The notes below the pieces were generated by a model. That model saw only the letters and a list, made by a program, of their open reading frames with translations, did not search any database and was not told the origin of the DNA. Positions 28,968 to 41,549 of a DNA stretch of 64,000 bases are shown here, one piece after another. The translations under genes were made by a program, and so were the position numbers. The stretch is from contig NZ_CP077091.1 of the NCBI RefSeq assembly GCF_014268595.2, forward strand, positions 5,952,501 to 6,016,500, in the 5' to 3' direction. This DNA comes from Pseudomonas hamedanensis (GTDB lineage Bacteria > Pseudomonadota > Gammaproteobacteria > Pseudomonadales > Pseudomonadaceae). The number at the start of each line of letters is the position of its first letter. Within the stretch, counting starts at the first letter, position 1.

Positions 28968-31364
28968 TCAGACCTCACTCACCGGCACCCGCACCACCAG
29001 ACTGGTGCCCTCCCCCGGCTCACTCACAAGCTCCAGCCGCCCGCCCATGATCAACACCCGCTCACGCATGCCAACCAATCCAAACGACGTCGGCCGCCCC
29101 TCGGCAACGACAAATCCTACGCCATCGTCGCTGACCGTCAGGCACAATTCATCGCCCGCAAGCTCCAGCGTCAATTCCACGGTATGCGCCTGGGCATGAC
29201 GCATCACATTGGTCAGCGCCTCCTGCAGGATCCGGAACAGCCCCACCGCTTTGGCATCGCTAAGCGCCGGCAGGTTATCCGGCACCCGCACCAGACACGG
29301 AATCTGCGTGCGCGCTTCAAAACGACGCGCCTGCCACTCGATTGCCGAGGCAATCCCGGCATCGAGAATCGGCGGACGCAATGCCGTTGCTACATCACGG
29401 ACCAACTGAAACAGCTGCGCGATCAGGCGCTTCATGCTGTTGAGCCGTTCGTTCAGACCCGGATCGAGTTGCGCGTAAGCCAGTTCGCACATCGACGTTT
29501 CCAGTTTCAGCACGGTCAGCATCTGCCCCAGTTCATCATGGACCTCGCGAGCGATGCGCGCCTTCTCTTCTTCGCGCACGCTCTCAAGGTGCGCCGACAG
29601 CTCGCGCAATTGCTCGCGCGAGGCGGCCAGCTCCAGTTCGATGCGTTTGCTTTCGCTGATGTCCCAGACGATGCCGTCCCACACGTAAGCGCCATCTTCC
29701 AGCTGCCGGGTGATCGCCTTGATCTCGGCCCAGCGCTGTTCGCCATGGCTCGTGACGATGCGGCCCTGCCACGACCAGTCGCTGTCGGTGTCCAGTGCCT
29801 GATCCTGGGTGCGGTGATAACTGGCCTTGTCGTCGGGGTGCACCAGACTGCGCAGGCCCATGTCACGATGGGCGATGACTGCGGGCGCGTAGCCGACCAG
29901 ACTTTCGCTGCCTTCGCTGATGTAGGCAAAATCGATCTGTCCGGTGACCGGCGCCCGCTCCAGTCGAAACACCAGGCCGGGGACGTTGGCGGCGATGCCT
30001 TGCAGCCGCGCTTCACTTTCCTGCAATGCGGCAAGTGCGCGTCGGCGGTCGGTGACGTCGGTGAGGTAGACCACCAGGTATTCGCTGTCGCGAAAACGCA
30101 GAAAGCTCAGGGATACGTCCGCTGGCAAGACGCTGCCATCGGCGCGCAGGCAACTGGTTTCGAAGCTCAGCGGCCCCTCTTCACTGGCCCGCGCACGCTT
30201 CCAGAGATTGAGCCAGCGGTCCATGTGCAGGCCGGGTTCGAAGTCGATCAGCGGCCGCTCGATCAACCCGCCCGAGGGATAACCGAGCATGTTTTCCGCC
30301 GCCCGATTGGCGTAGCGCACATGACTGTCCCAGTTGACCCAAAGGATGCCGACAGTGCTTTGATCGATGGAAAACTGCGTCAGCCGCAACGCCTCTTCGC
30401 TGGCCGCCCGTAGCGCAATGTCTTCGCGTGCACTGAGCAAGCGCTGCTCGAGACTGTGCTGCTGGCGCCGCTGCCAGAACACGATCGCCACGCAACTGAG
30501 GAGCATCACCGCGAACAACAGGCTGAGGTTTTGCCAGAATCCCGGTGATTCGGCGAGCCGTGGGTATTTCGGCTGTAGCCATTGGTTATGCAGTTGCTCC
30601 AGATCCTTGGCCGGGATTGCGCGCAAGGCACTCTGGACGATGCCGGCCAACTCCGGCCAGTCGCGCCGCGAGGCCACACGCAGCAATTGCGGCAGGCCGA
30701 TATCACCGACCACCACCAGTTCGGCGAATTCCGGCTCTACCGACAGGCGCCCCAACTGCGCTTCGTCGACCACCGCGTACGCCGCCTGCTGACTCAACAG
30801 CAATTGCAACGCCTGGCGTTCCAGCGGCACGCCTTGCAGATTCAGATGCGGATAGTTACTGCGCAGATAATCGGCGGTGGTGCTCGGCATGCGCACGGCG
30901 ACGCGGGTCTGGCTGTCGAGTTTTTCCAGATCGACCGTGCCACTGCTTTTCTGGTCGCTGACCACCAGTTGCGGCACGCGCATGTACGGATCGGAAAACT
31001 GCCAGAGGCGCAGCGCGCCCGGGGTCTGGCTCAGACCCGGGGCGATGTCGATTTCGCCTTCGCGCAAAGCGGCCTCCAGTTGCCCGAGATCCTGAAAGTT
31101 GCGCCAGCTCAGTTCCACGCCCAGGGTTCTGGCGAGCAATTTCATCAGCTCGACGTTGGCCCCGGACAATCGCTGCAAGCGTCGATCGTAAGTCGCGTAG
31201 GGCGCCTGCAAGACCAGGCCGACGCGCAACTCAGGGTGCTGCGCCAGCCATTGCTGCTGGTCTGGCGTCAGTTGCGCGACATGTGCCGGTGGCGCAGGCG
31301 CCGCCCAGCCCATCAAGGGAAGCCACAAACAGCCGATAACCCACAGGCAGCAAAATCGCTTCAT
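28968..31364 (-). CDS. sensor histidine kinase with periplasmic SBP domain and PAS domains
   Basis: Membrane sensor kinase of 798 residues. Order: signal/first helix (about 1-22), periplasmic amino-acid-binding-like domain (SBP_bac_3, about 30-255, starting LTPDQQQWLAQHPELRVG), transmembrane helix (about 275-295), two PAS domains (about 325-450 and 455-575), HisKA_3 dimerisation domain with the phospho-accepting His in REVHDELGQ (about residue 605), then a catalytic domain with EALTNVMRHA and DDGVGF. The ATG at 31364 begins the signal sequence. Paired with the regulator at 28254. Its input domain resembles that of the GGDEF/EAL protein at 56804. Confidence 0.9.
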   Translation of the reverse strand: MKRFCCLWVIGCLWLPLMGWAAPAPPAHVAQLTPDQQQWLAQHPELRVGLVLQAPYATYDRRLQRLSGANVELMKLLARTLGVELSWRNFQDLGQLEAALREGEIDIAPGLSQTPGALRLWQFSDPYMRVPQLVVSDQKSSGTVDLEKLDSQTRVAVRMPSTTADYLRSNYPHLNLQGVPLERQALQLLLSQQAAYAVVDEAQLGRLSVEPEFAELVVVGDIGLPQLLRVASRRDWPELAGIVQSALRAIPAKDLEQLHNQWLQPKYPRLAESPGFWQNLSLLFAVMLLSCVAIVFWQRRQQHSLEQRLLSAREDIALRAASEEALRLTQFSIDQSTVGILWVNWDSHVRYANRAAENMLGYPSGGLIERPLIDFEPGLHMDRWLNLWKRARASEEGPLSFETSCLRADGSVLPADVSLSFLRFRDSEYLVVYLTDVTDRRRALAALQESEARLQGIAANVPGLVFRLERAPVTGQIDFAYISEGSESLVGYAPAVIAHRDMGLRSLVHPDDKASYHRTQDQALDTDSDWSWQGRIVTSHGEQRWAEIKAITRQLEDGAYVWDGIVWDISESKRIELELAASREQLRELSAHLESVREEEKARIAREVHDELGQMLTVLKLETSMCELAYAQLDPGLNERLNSMKRLIAQLFQLVRDVATALRPPILDAGIASAIEWQARRFEARTQIPCLVRVPDNLPALSDAKAVGLFRILQEALTNVMRHAQAHTVELTLELAGDELCLTVSDDGVGFVVAEGRPTSFGLVGMRERVLIMGGRLELVSEPGEGTSLVVRVPVSEV

Positions 31365-31438
31365 TGAAGTCTCGTACACTGACAAATTCTGACCAACCCA
31401 TTAGGCTGCCGGGATACATTTCTGGCCTGGAATAACCG

Positions 31439-32428
31439 ATGCCCTCTGTCTATCGCCTGGCAATGCCAGCATTGTGCCTGTCGCTGATCCTGCCTTGTGC
31501 GTTTTCCGTCAGCGCCGCTGATCCGGCACCTGCCCCCGCGGCGGAAAAACCCGCCGAAGAACAACCCGTCGAACGTCAGCCACTGCTTGAGCGTAGTCAG
31601 GAAGAAGCGGCGGCACTGCAACGTAAGGTGCCGGCGCAGGAACAGCAACAACTGCAAGCAGGCAGCGAGACGTTTCTGGCCCTGTGGAAGCAGGCCAACA
31701 CCGCCGAACCGAAAGGCGCGGTGATCATCGTCCCCGGTGCCGGCGAAACCGCTGACTGGCCGCAGGCTATCGGCCCGTTGCGGCAAAAACTGCCGAACGC
31801 GCAGTGGAGCAGCCTGAGCATCACCCTGCCTGACGTGCAAGGCGACGCCATCGCCCCGCGCGTGGTCGAACCCGCCGCCGCGCCGAAAGCCCCGGAAACC
31901 GCAAGCAAGGACGCCACCACCGCGCAGCCGATCGAACAAGCCGCTGGCGGTGAAGCGGAAGTCGCCGAACAGGTGGTGGCCGAAACTGTCGAGGAACACG
32001 CCAAAGCCGATGCCGAGCGCATTTTTGCGCGGATCGATGCGGCCATCGCCTACGCCGAACAGCAGAGTGCGCGCAGCATCGTCGTGCTCGGTCATGGCAC
32101 CGGGGCCTATTGGGCGGCGCGCTTTTTGAGCGAACGGCAAACTGCGCAGGTGGAAAAACTGGTCATGGTCGATGCACAGACGCCGGCCAAGGCCCTGCCG
32201 CCGCTGGCGGAACTGACGCCGACATTGAAGCTGCCGACGGTGGATATTTTCTACATGGACAAAGCGCTGGATCGCAACGCGGCGCTGGAGCGCATGCAGG
32301 CGAGCAAGCGCTTGAAGACCTCGGCATTCAGCCAGGTGGCGCTGAAGGTGTTGCCGGACAAGAACGCTGAGCAGGAGCAATTGTTTCGGCGGGTGCGGGG
32401 CTGGTTGAGTCCTCAAGCTGTTGACTGA
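31439..32428 (+). CDS. DUF3530 family protein (alpha/beta-hydrolase-like)
   Basis: Predicted exported protein of 329 residues. A signal peptide (about 1-27, ending VSA) is followed by a long Ala/Pro/Glu linker, then a DUF3530 domain. GAVIIVPGAGETADWP is the oxyanion-like strand and VLGHGTGAYWAARFL resembles a hydrolase elbow, but the nucleophile position is a threonine in GHGTG rather than serine, so activity is uncertain. Divergent from the sensor kinase across 74 bp. Confidence 0.8.
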   Translation: MPSVYRLAMPALCLSLILPCAFSVSAADPAPAPAAEKPAEEQPVERQPLLERSQEEAAALQRKVPAQEQQQLQAGSETFLALWKQANTAEPKGAVIIVPGAGETADWPQAIGPLRQKLPNAQWSSLSITLPDVQGDAIAPRVVEPAAAPKAPETASKDATTAQPIEQAAGGEAEVAEQVVAETVEEHAKADAERIFARIDAAIAYAEQQSARSIVVLGHGTGAYWAARFLSERQTAQVEKLVMVDAQTPAKALPPLAELTPTLKLPTVDIFYMDKALDRNAALERMQASKRLKTSAFSQVALKVLPDKNAEQEQLFRRVRGWLSPQAVD

Positions 32429-32449
32429 CTTTCAGACCGAGTCGCCTGC

Positions 32450-32520
32450 TTCGCGAGCAAGCTCGCTCCCACATTGAATTGTGTACATAGATCCAATGTG
32501 GGAGCGAGCTTGCTCGCGAA
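32450..32520. repeat. REPIN (GGGAGCGAGC flavour)
   Basis: Inverse arms at 32450-32473 and 32497-32520 around a 23-nt spacer. It lies between the convergent DUF3530 and djlA genes. Confidence 0.92.
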
Positions 32521-32551
32521 GGGGCCAGCACAAACGATATCCATCTACCGC

Positions 32552-33319
32552 CTAACGAAAATCCCGCCGCTCCCGAATCAGCGTATAGGCGTTATGCAAT
32601 TCGCGCGTACGCTCCGTCGCCTCGCGCACCTGCGCCGCCGTCGCGCCACTGCCGGCAATCTTGTCGGGGTGATGGCGACTGAGCAGACGCCGATACGCCC
32701 GCTTGATCTGCGCCGGCTCACTGCCCGCCGACACCCCGAGCAGTTTCAGCGCTTCCTGATAACTCACCGCCGCGCTGAGGATGGGCCGTTTACCCGGCTC
32801 GTAATCGCTGGCCAGCGCTTGCACCTGCTGCGGCGTCCAGCCCAGCCACTTGCCCCACTGCGCCAGCAACTCCCGCTCGCTGACCCCGGCACGACCGTCG
32901 GCCCAGACCATCCGCCAACAAGCGCGCAACACGCCTTCCGCCGCGTGGGGCTGTGCACTCAGGCGGCGCAGATAACCTCGCAAATGATCGCTGCCTGACT
33001 TGCCACGATTGAACGCGGCGATCGCCCGACGTGTCGCCGGCTCGCTCATTTCCAGCGCGCGCATCTCATTGCGCGCCTGCTGAATGTGCCCATCGGTGAC
33101 GCGTCCGTCGCTCTTGGCCAGACGCCCAAGCAACACGAACAACAATTCGTCGTTGCGCAGCATCGGCCGACCGCCGAGTCTTTCCCGCAAATGCCCCCAG
33201 CTCTGCAGGTGCAGGCGCCGGTCCAGCGCCTGCCCCAACAATGCCCCAAGCATGGCCCCCGGAATGCTGGCAATGGCAAAACCCGCTCCGGCTCCAATCA
33301 GAGTCCCTGGCCACAACAT
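32552..33319 (-). CDS. djlA: DnaJ-like co-chaperone DjlA
   Basis: Membrane-anchored Hsp40 of 255 residues. The N-terminal segment (about 5-30) is Gly/Ala-rich and hydrophobic with GxxxG-type spacing, typical of the DjlA membrane anchor. A TerB-like helical domain follows (about 50-170). A C-terminal J domain (about 190-255) has the essential HPD in RHHPDKI. It stimulates DnaK and is linked to envelope stress responses in enterics. One base separates it from murU upstream on the same strand. Confidence 0.9.
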   Translation of the reverse strand: MLWPGTLIGAGAGFAIASIPGAMLGALLGQALDRRLHLQSWGHLRERLGGRPMLRNDELLFVLLGRLAKSDGRVTDGHIQQARNEMRALEMSEPATRRAIAAFNRGKSGSDHLRGYLRRLSAQPHAAEGVLRACWRMVWADGRAGVSERELLAQWGKWLGWTPQQVQALASDYEPGKRPILSAAVSYQEALKLLGVSAGSEPAQIKRAYRRLLSRHHPDKIAGSGATAAQVREATERTRELHNAYTLIRERRDFR

Positions 33320-33320
33320 G

Positions 33321-35008
<1,688 letters not shown>

Positions 35009-35138
35009 TGCAAGGGTCTCCGACGGCGCTAGCCGTCAAGCGGGTCATGCTTTATTATCCAGCATCTTTTTCAGACCATCGAGAGGCGTGCGGCCCACAC
35101 CGCGGGCAGATGGCACGCAGGAAGCCCGGACTAATAAG

Positions 35139-37958
35139 ATGGCATTGAAATCCCCCGCGTTTCGTAAAAAATTTCCGTTGTTGGTAACCGGCAGTCTGCT
35201 GGCTATGCAACCTCTGGCCAGTCCATTCGTTGTTGCCGCCGAGCAGTATGACTGCTCCGTCTCGGCGACGGGTGGCTGGGACTGTGCACCCAAATCACCC
35301 GCCGCGGCGTTGCCGCCGCGTCCGGTGCATGACGGCAGTGCGATCAGTTCCACTGGCGAGGCTCCAGCCGACAGCGGCTCGGTTGCCGACACAGGGCCGA
35401 AAACGGCGCTGGTCACCGAAGCCAAGGGCCGTGGCCTGAAATCCCGTAGCGAAGACTACAGTCACCTCGACTGGGTTCCGCGCGAGAAGCTCACCGCCGC
35501 CCAACTGGCCGAGACCGGTCCTTATTGCTCCGGTGCCTATATCGAACCGGTTCGTCCTGGCATGAATGACAAGACGAACAAAAGCGATGCTCCGACCTTT
35601 ATCGGCGCAAAAGCCTCGCGCTATAACACCGATGATCAAGTCGGTACGCTGGCCGGCGACGTCGTCCTGCGCCAAGGCAGCATGCAGGTCGAATCCGACG
35701 AGGCCAGCCTGTACCAGGCCGAGAGCCGCGCCGAGCTCAACGGTGACGTGCGCATCCGCGACAACGGCGCGCTGATCGTCGGCGACCACGCCGATGTCCA
35801 GCTCGACACCGGTGAAGCCAAGGTCGACAACGCCGAATACGTGATGCACAAATCGCGCATCCGCGGTAGCGCGCTGTACGCCAAGCGCGCCGAAAACGCG
35901 ATCATCCGCTTGAAGGACGGCACGTACACCACGTGCGAACCGAACAGCAATGCGTGGCAGCTCAAAGGCAACAACATCACGTTGAACCCGGCCACCGGTT
36001 TCGGTACCGCGACCAACGTGACCTTGCGCGTCAAAGACATTCCGATTCTGTACACGCCGTACATTTACTTCCCGATCGACGACCGTCGCCAGTCGGGCTT
36101 CCTGCCGCCGACCATCGGTTCGGGCACAGACACCGGCTTCATGCTGGTCACGCCTTATTACTTCAACCTGGCACCGAACTACGACGCCACGTTGTATCCA
36201 CGTTACATGAGCAAGCGCGGCATGTTGGTGGAAGGCGAGTTCCGTTACCTGACCAAGTCGAGTGAAGGTCAGTTTGGTGCGGCGTACCTCAATGACGAGG
36301 ACGATGATCGCAAGCGCCAGTCGGATTACAGCGAGACTCGCTACATGTACAACTGGCAGCACAAGGGCGGTCTCGACTCCCGTGTGTTCACAGAAGTTGA
36401 CTACACCAAGATCAGCGATCCGTATTACTTCCAGGATCTGCAGACCGATCAGATAGGCGTGAAAAGCAGCGACTTCGTTAACCAGCAGGGCGCGATCTCC
36501 TATCGCGGCGACAGCTACACCGCTCGCTTGAATGCTCAGCAGTACCAATTGGCCACCGTTTCGAGCATTACCCCGTATGGCCGCTTGCCGCAAATCACTT
36601 TCAACGGTCAGCTGCCGTACCACCCGGAAGGTCTGGATTTCGATTATGAAACCGAGATCGTGCGGTTTGATCGCGATCTGAGAACCGGCAATTTCCTCGA
36701 CGAAAACGGCGGCCCGGTCAATGCAGACGGCACAGTCGGCACGCCGCGTCTGGACACCAACGTTTCAGGCCTTGCGCGTGCCAATGGCAACCGCTTGAAT
36801 CTGAAACCAGGTGTCAGCCTGCCGATGAACTGGACCTACGGGTTCCTGAAGCCCTCGCTCAAATACCAGTACACCCAGTACGACCTGGACCTCGATGCTC
36901 AGGGCAAAGACGACCTCGTGAAGAACCGCAACGGTGCTTCCGCACTGGGCGAGTCGTTCAGCAGTTCGCAGAACCGTGGGGTTCCCATTGCCAGCATCGA
37001 CAGCGGCCTGTACTTCGACCGCAACACGTCGTTCTTTGGCAAGAACTATCGTCAGACCCTGGAACCGCGCCTGTTCTACCTCTATGTCCCAGAGAAAGAC
37101 CAGAACGATATTCCTGTGTTCGACACCAGCGAATACACCTTTAACTATGCGTCGCTGTTCCGTGACAACCGCTTCGCTGGCTCCGACCGTGTCGGTGACG
37201 AGAACAAACTGTCGCTGGGCGTGACCAGCCGCTGGATCGAAGACGACGGCTTTGAACGTCAACGCGTCAGCGTCGGCCAGGCCCTGTACTTCAAGGATCG
37301 CAAGGTTCAACTGCCAGGCATCGTGTTTGATGATCGTGACGACGCCAAGTCCAACGTTTCGCCTTACGCACTCGAATACGAATACCGCTGGAACCGCGAC
37401 TGGCGCACCACCGCCGACTACAACTGGGATCCGGACAGCCACAGCCCACGCTCTGGCAGTGCGATGTTCCATTACCAGCCTGAAGACAACCCGAACAAGG
37501 TCATCAACGCCGGTTATCGCTATCGCAACGACCAGATCCGTTATGACCAGACGACGGGCAAATGGCAAATGGGTGGCGACTATGGCACCCCGGGCTCGGC
37601 CGACTACGTGAAGGACTACTACAAGATCAAGCAGCATGACTTCTCGGTCATCTGGCCGATCGTTCCGCAGTGGAACGCAATCAGCCGCTGGCAGTACGAC
37701 TACAACCGCAACCGTACGCTGGAAGCCTTCGGTGGTTTCGAGTACGACAACTGCTGCTGGAAACTGCGCCTGATCAACCGTTACTGGGTTTCCTATGACG
37801 AGTTCAGCCAGGACGCTCCGCAAAACGAAAAAGGCGACCATGGCGTCTTCCTCCAAATTGTTCTGAAGGGACTCGGCGGCCTGACTGGCGCCAAAGTAGA
37901 GAGCTTCCTCGACAAAGGCATTCAAGGTTATCGTGAACGTGAAGACCAAGCTTTCTGA
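35139..37958 (+). CDS. lptD: LPS-assembly protein LptD
   Basis: Outer-membrane beta-barrel that inserts lipopolysaccharide into the outer leaflet with LptE. The 939-residue product has a signal peptide (about 1-33), an extended N-terminal region longer than in E. coli, an OstA/jellyroll domain (about 150-290: [17 protein letters not shown]), and a C-terminal barrel with the conserved CC pair in DNCCWKLR (about residue 870). Start ATG at 35139; a longer reading to 34905 overlaps amgK antisense. Its end overlaps surA by 20 bp. Confidence 0.95.
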   Translation: MALKSPAFRKKFPLLVTGSLLAMQPLASPFVVAAEQYDCSVSATGGWDCAPKSPAAALPPRPVHDGSAISSTGEAPADSGSVADTGPKTALVTEAKGRGLKSRSEDYSHLDWVPREKLTAAQLAETGPYCSGAYIEPVRPGMNDKTNKSDAPTFIGAKASRYNTDDQVGTLAGDVVLRQGSMQVESDEASLYQAESRAELNGDVRIRDNGALIVGDHADVQLDTGEAKVDNAEYVMHKSRIRGSALYAKRAENAIIRLKDGTYTTCEPNSNAWQLKGNNITLNPATGFGTATNVTLRVKDIPILYTPYIYFPIDDRRQSGFLPPTIGSGTDTGFMLVTPYYFNLAPNYDATLYPRYMSKRGMLVEGEFRYLTKSSEGQFGAAYLNDEDDDRKRQSDYSETRYMYNWQHKGGLDSRVFTEVDYTKISDPYYFQDLQTDQIGVKSSDFVNQQGAISYRGDSYTARLNAQQYQLATVSSITPYGRLPQITFNGQLPYHPEGLDFDYETEIVRFDRDLRTGNFLDENGGPVNADGTVGTPRLDTNVSGLARANGNRLNLKPGVSLPMNWTYGFLKPSLKYQYTQYDLDLDAQGKDDLVKNRNGASALGESFSSSQNRGVPIASIDSGLYFDRNTSFFGKNYRQTLEPRLFYLYVPEKDQNDIPVFDTSEYTFNYASLFRDNRFAGSDRVGDENKLSLGVTSRWIEDDGFERQRVSVGQALYFKDRKVQLPGIVFDDRDDAKSNVSPYALEYEYRWNRDWRTTADYNWDPDSHSPRSGSAMFHYQPEDNPNKVINAGYRYRNDQIRYDQTTGKWQMGGDYGTPGSADYVKDYYKIKQHDFSVIWPIVPQWNAISRWQYDYNRNRTLEAFGGFEYDNCCWKLRLINRYWVSYDEFSQDAPQNEKGDHGVFLQIVLKGLGGLTGAKVESFLDKGIQGYREREDQAF

Positions 37959-39255
37959 TTGTCTGCGCCCGGTGCTGCTGGGCGCGCTGTTCCTGGGTAC
38001 GGCGGCCAACGCCGCCGTACAGTCCATCGACAAAGTGGTAGCGATCGTCGACAACGACGTGGTCATGCAGAGCCAACTGGACCAGCGCGTTCATGAAGTT
38101 CAGCAAACCATCGCCAAGCGCGGTGGCGGCTTGCCGCCTCCGGGCGTGCTGGATCAACAGGTGCTCGAGCGCCTGATCGTTGAAAACCTGCAACTGCAGA
38201 TCGGCGAGCGTTCCGGCATCCGCATCACCGATGAAGAACTGAACCAGGCTGTCGGCACCATCGCGCAGCGCAACAACATGACGGTTGATCAGTTTCGTGC
38301 TGCGCTGGCTCGCGATGGCCTGAACTATGACGACGCCCGCGACCAGATCAAGCGCGAAATGATCATCAGCCGTGTGCGTCAGCGTCGCGTGGCAGAACGC
38401 ATTCAGGTCTCCGAGCAGGAAGTGAAAAACTTCCTCGCCTCTGACCTGGGCAAGATGCAACTGTCCGAAGAACTGCACCTGGCCAACATCCTGATTCCGA
38501 CACCGGAAAGCGCCAACTCTGATGCCATTCAGAGCGCCGCGCGTCAGGCCATGGAGGTTTACCAGCAGCTCAAGCAAGGCGCCGACTTCGGTCAGATGGC
38601 CGTTGCCAAATCCGGCAGCGACAATGCGCTGGAAGGCGGCGACATGGGCTGGCGTAAAGCCGCACAACTGCCACCGCCGTTCGATCGCGAGCTGAGCAGC
38701 ATGGCCGTTGGCGACATCACTCAGCCTGCACGTACGCCGGGCGGTTTCATCATTCTGAAGCTGCTGGGCAAGCGTGGCGGCGAAGCGCAGATGCGCGATG
38801 AAGTGCATGTACGCCACATCCTGGTCAAGCCAAGTCCGATTCGCGATGAAGCCAAGACCAAGGCGCTGGTGCAGTCGCTGTATGACCGCATCACCGCTGG
38901 TGAAGATTTTGCCGAGCTGGCGAAAAACTACTCGGAAGATCCGGGTTCTGCCCTCAACGGCGGCGACCTGAACTGGATCGACCCGAACGTGCTGGTGCCG
39001 GAATTCCGCGAAGTGATGGCCTCGACCCCGCAAGGTCAGCTGTCCAGGCCCTTCCAGACCCAATACGGCTGGCACGTGCTGGAAGTCCTTGGCCGTCGCG
39101 CCACCGACAGCACTGAACAGGCCCGTGAGCAGCAGGCAATGACCGTACTGCGTAACCGCAAATACGACGAAGAGCTGCAAACCTGGCTGCGTCAGATCCG
39201 TGACGAAGCGTACGTAGAGATCAAACTCCCTGGTGCAGACCAGGCAGCGCAGTGA
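37939..39255 (+). CDS. surA: periplasmic chaperone/peptidyl-prolyl isomerase SurA
   Basis: Chaperone for outer-membrane proteins, including LptD encoded just upstream. The 438-residue product has a signal peptide (about 1-24, ending ANA), an N-terminal chaperone domain, two parvulin domains (about 175-275 and 285-385; [10 protein letters not shown] and [10 protein letters not shown] starts) and a C-terminal helix. GTG at 37939 gives MKTKLSDCL; another GTG at 37933 adds two residues. Both lie inside the lptD end, implying coupling. It overlaps pdxA by 4 bp. Confidence 0.93.
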   Translation: MKTKLSDCLRPVLLGALFLGTAANAAVQSIDKVVAIVDNDVVMQSQLDQRVHEVQQTIAKRGGGLPPPGVLDQQVLERLIVENLQLQIGERSGIRITDEELNQAVGTIAQRNNMTVDQFRAALARDGLNYDDARDQIKREMIISRVRQRRVAERIQVSEQEVKNFLASDLGKMQLSEELHLANILIPTPESANSDAIQSAARQAMEVYQQLKQGADFGQMAVAKSGSDNALEGGDMGWRKAAQLPPPFDRELSSMAVGDITQPARTPGGFIILKLLGKRGGEAQMRDEVHVRHILVKPSPIRDEAKTKALVQSLYDRITAGEDFAELAKNYSEDPGSALNGGDLNWIDPNVLVPEFREVMASTPQGQLSRPFQTQYGWHVLEVLGRRATDSTEQAREQQAMTVLRNRKYDEELQTWLRQIRDEAYVEIKLPGADQAAQ

Positions 39256-40241
39256 AACCCAAGCGTTTCGCGCTGACACCCGGCGAACCGGCCGGCATCG
39301 GTCCCGACCTGTGCCTGCTGCTCGCCTCGCAAGCCCAGCCTCATCCCCTGATTGCCATCACCAGCCGCGACCTGCTTCTTGAGCGGGCCGCGCAGCTGGG
39401 ACTGGCCGTCAATTTGCTGGATGTCGGGCCGGACCGCTGGCCGGACGCTCCGGCACCGGCCAACAGTCTTTACGTCTGGGATACATTGCTCAGCGCACCG
39501 GTCGTCGCTGGGCAACTGGACAAGGCCAACGCGGCTTTCGTCCTCGAAACCCTGACTCGCGCCGGCAATGGCTGCCTGAACGGCGACTTCGCCGGGATGA
39601 TCACCGCGCCCGTCCATAAAGGCGTGATCAACGAGTCCGGCATCGCCTTCTCCGGTCACACCGAATTTCTCGCTGACCTGACCCACACCGCCCAAGTGGT
39701 GATGATGCTTGCGACCCGCGGTTTGCGCGTGGCCCTGGTCACCACCCACCTGCCCTTGCGCGAGATTGCCGACGCGATCACGCCAGAGCGACTGGAACGA
39801 GTCACGCGGATTCTGCACGCAGACCTGCAAAACAAATTCGGCATCGCCCGGCCCCGCATTCTGGTCTGCGGCCTCAACCCGCACGCTGGCGAAGGCGGAC
39901 ACCTGGGCCATGAAGAAATCGACATCATCGAACCGACATTAGAGCGCCTGCGCGGCGAGGGCATGGACCTCCGTGGCCCGCTGCCTGCCGACACTCTGTT
40001 TACCCCCAAATATCTGGAGCACTGCGACGCAGTGCTGGCGATGTACCACGACCAGGGCTTGCCCGTGCTCAAATACAAAGGCTTCGGCGCTGCGGTCAAC
40101 GTGACGCTGGGCCTGCCGATCATCCGCACGTCCGTCGACCATGGCACTGCCCTGGATCTGGCCGGCAGCGGCAAGATCGACACCGGCAGCCTGCAAGTCG
40201 CCCTGGAAACCGCCTACCAGATGGCCGAGACCCGTTTATGA
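39252..40241 (+). CDS. pdxA: 4-hydroxythreonine-4-phosphate dehydrogenase
   Basis: NAD-dependent enzyme of pyridoxal-5'-phosphate synthesis. The 329-residue product begins (GTG) with [13 protein letters not shown], the family substrate-binding loop. Metal-binding histidines are in GHTEFLAD and [15 protein letters not shown], and TAPVHKG is typical. It overlaps surA and rsmA by 4 bp each, in the conserved lptD-surA-pdxA-rsmA-apaG-apaH order. Confidence 0.96.
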   Translation: MKPKRFALTPGEPAGIGPDLCLLLASQAQPHPLIAITSRDLLLERAAQLGLAVNLLDVGPDRWPDAPAPANSLYVWDTLLSAPVVAGQLDKANAAFVLETLTRAGNGCLNGDFAGMITAPVHKGVINESGIAFSGHTEFLADLTHTAQVVMMLATRGLRVALVTTHLPLREIADAITPERLERVTRILHADLQNKFGIARPRILVCGLNPHAGEGGHLGHEEIDIIEPTLERLRGEGMDLRGPLPADTLFTPKYLEHCDAVLAMYHDQGLPVLKYKGFGAAVNVTLGLPIIRTSVDHGTALDLAGSGKIDTGSLQVALETAYQMAETRL

Positions 40242-41056
40242 CCGAGCAATACCAACACAAGGCGCGCAAACGCTTTGGCCAGAATTTCCTGCACGATGCC
40301 GGCGTTATCGACCGCATCCTGCGCTCCATCCACGCCAAGCCTGACGACCGCCTGCTGGAAATCGGTCCAGGCCAAGGTGCACTGACCCAAGGCTTGCTCG
40401 GCTCCGGCGCACAACTTGACGTGGTGGAACTGGACAAGGATCTGATCCCGATCCTCAATCAGCAATTTGCCGGCATGAACAACTTCAACCTGCATCAGGG
40501 CGATGCACTGAAGTTTGACTTCAACACGCTCAACGCCGCACCGAACAGCCTGCGCGTGGTGGGCAACCTGCCGTACAACATTTCCACGCCGCTGATTTTC
40601 CATCTGCTGAACAACGCCGGGATCATCCGCGACATGCACTTCATGCTGCAGAAAGAAGTGGTCGAGCGGCTGGCCGCAGGCCCGGGTGGCGGTGACTGGG
40701 GTCGCCTGTCGATCATGGTTCAGTACCATTGCCGCGTTGAGCATCTGTTCAACGTCGGGCCGGGCGCATTCAACCCGCCGCCGAAGGTCGACTCGGCGAT
40801 CGTTCGTCTGGTGCCGCACGCGGTGCTGCCGCACCCGGCCAAGGACCACAAGTTGCTGGAGCGCGTTGTACGCGAGGCGTTCAACCAGCGGCGCAAAACC
40901 CTGCGCAACACCCTCAAGCAATTGCTCAGCAATGCCGAGATCGAAGCCGCCGGCGTTGATGGCAGCCTGCGTCCGGAACAGCTGGACCTGGCCGCGTTCG
41001 TGCGCCTGGCCGACCAGCTCGCGATACAAGTCCCGGCTGCCCCTGCCGCCGACTGA
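40238..41056 (+). CDS. rsmA: 16S rRNA (adenine1518/1519-N6) dimethyltransferase
   Basis: KsgA/RsmA methylates two adenines of the 16S 3' hairpin late in 30S assembly. The 272-residue product has [10 protein letters not shown] at the N-terminus, SAM motif [12 protein letters not shown], and the catalytic [17 protein letters not shown] is a further family signature. The ATG overlaps the pdxA stop. A long hairpin lies 15 bp after its stop. Confidence 0.96.
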   Translation: MTEQYQHKARKRFGQNFLHDAGVIDRILRSIHAKPDDRLLEIGPGQGALTQGLLGSGAQLDVVELDKDLIPILNQQFAGMNNFNLHQGDALKFDFNTLNAAPNSLRVVGNLPYNISTPLIFHLLNNAGIIRDMHFMLQKEVVERLAAGPGGGDWGRLSIMVQYHCRVEHLFNVGPGAFNPPPKVDSAIVRLVPHAVLPHPAKDHKLLERVVREAFNQRRKTLRNTLKQLLSNAEIEAAGVDGSLRPEQLDLAAFVRLADQLAIQVPAAPAAD

Positions 41057-41070
41057 CAGACGATGAACGC

Positions 41071-41107
41071 TATCGGGCAGGACGCCACTCTGGTTTACTG
41101 CCCGATA
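41071..41107. repeat. 10-bp inverted repeat between rsmA and apaG
   Basis: TATCGGGCAG (41071-41080) and its perfect inverse CTGCCCGATA (41098-41107) enclose 17 nt. No U-run follows, so it is not a clear terminator. Could be an mRNA processing structure or a dimeric operator ahead of apaG. Confidence 0.5.
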
Positions 41108-41168
41108 CTTGCCTAGACTGATTCTCCATCAGCTACGCCCCGCGTTCCGCTTCGTTAAGGCCTTTTGC

Positions 41169-41549
41169 ATGTCCGATTCCCGTTACCAGGTCGATGTCAG
41201 CGTCGTTACCCGCTATCTGACCGAACAATCGCAACCCGAGCACAGCCGCTTCGCCTTCGCCTACACCATCACCGTGCAGAACAACGGCCAGCTCCCGGCC
41301 AAGCTGTTGTCGCGGCATTGGGTGATTACCGATGGTGACGGCCATGTCGAAGAAGTACGCGGTGAAGGTGTCGTCGGTCAGCAGCCACTGATCGCCGCTG
41401 GCGAGAGCCACACGTATACCAGCGGCACGGTGATGACCTCCAAGGTCGGCACCATGCAGGGCACCTATCAAATGCTCGCCGACGACGGAAAACGTTTCGA
41501 CGCGATCATCAAACCGTTTCGCCTCGCTGTGCCTGGGGCCCTGCACTGA
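41169..41549 (+). CDS. apaG: ApaG (DUF525) protein
   Basis: Fibronectin-III-like fold protein of 126 residues, function unclear though genetically tied to ApaH in many proteobacteria. Family segments [23 protein letters not shown] and [12 protein letters not shown] are visible. Start ATG at 41169 matches family N-termini. It abuts apaH with a shared base (TGATGG). Confidence 0.95.
   Translation: MSDSRYQVDVSVVTRYLTEQSQPEHSRFAFAYTITVQNNGQLPAKLLSRHWVITDGDGHVEEVRGEGVVGQQPLIAAGESHTYTSGTVMTSKVGTMQGTYQMLADDGKRFDAIIKPFRLAVPGALH

Noticed and set aside
37804-39279. 491-codon open frame antisense to surA
   Set aside because: Overlaps the whole of surA, which has full family motifs.
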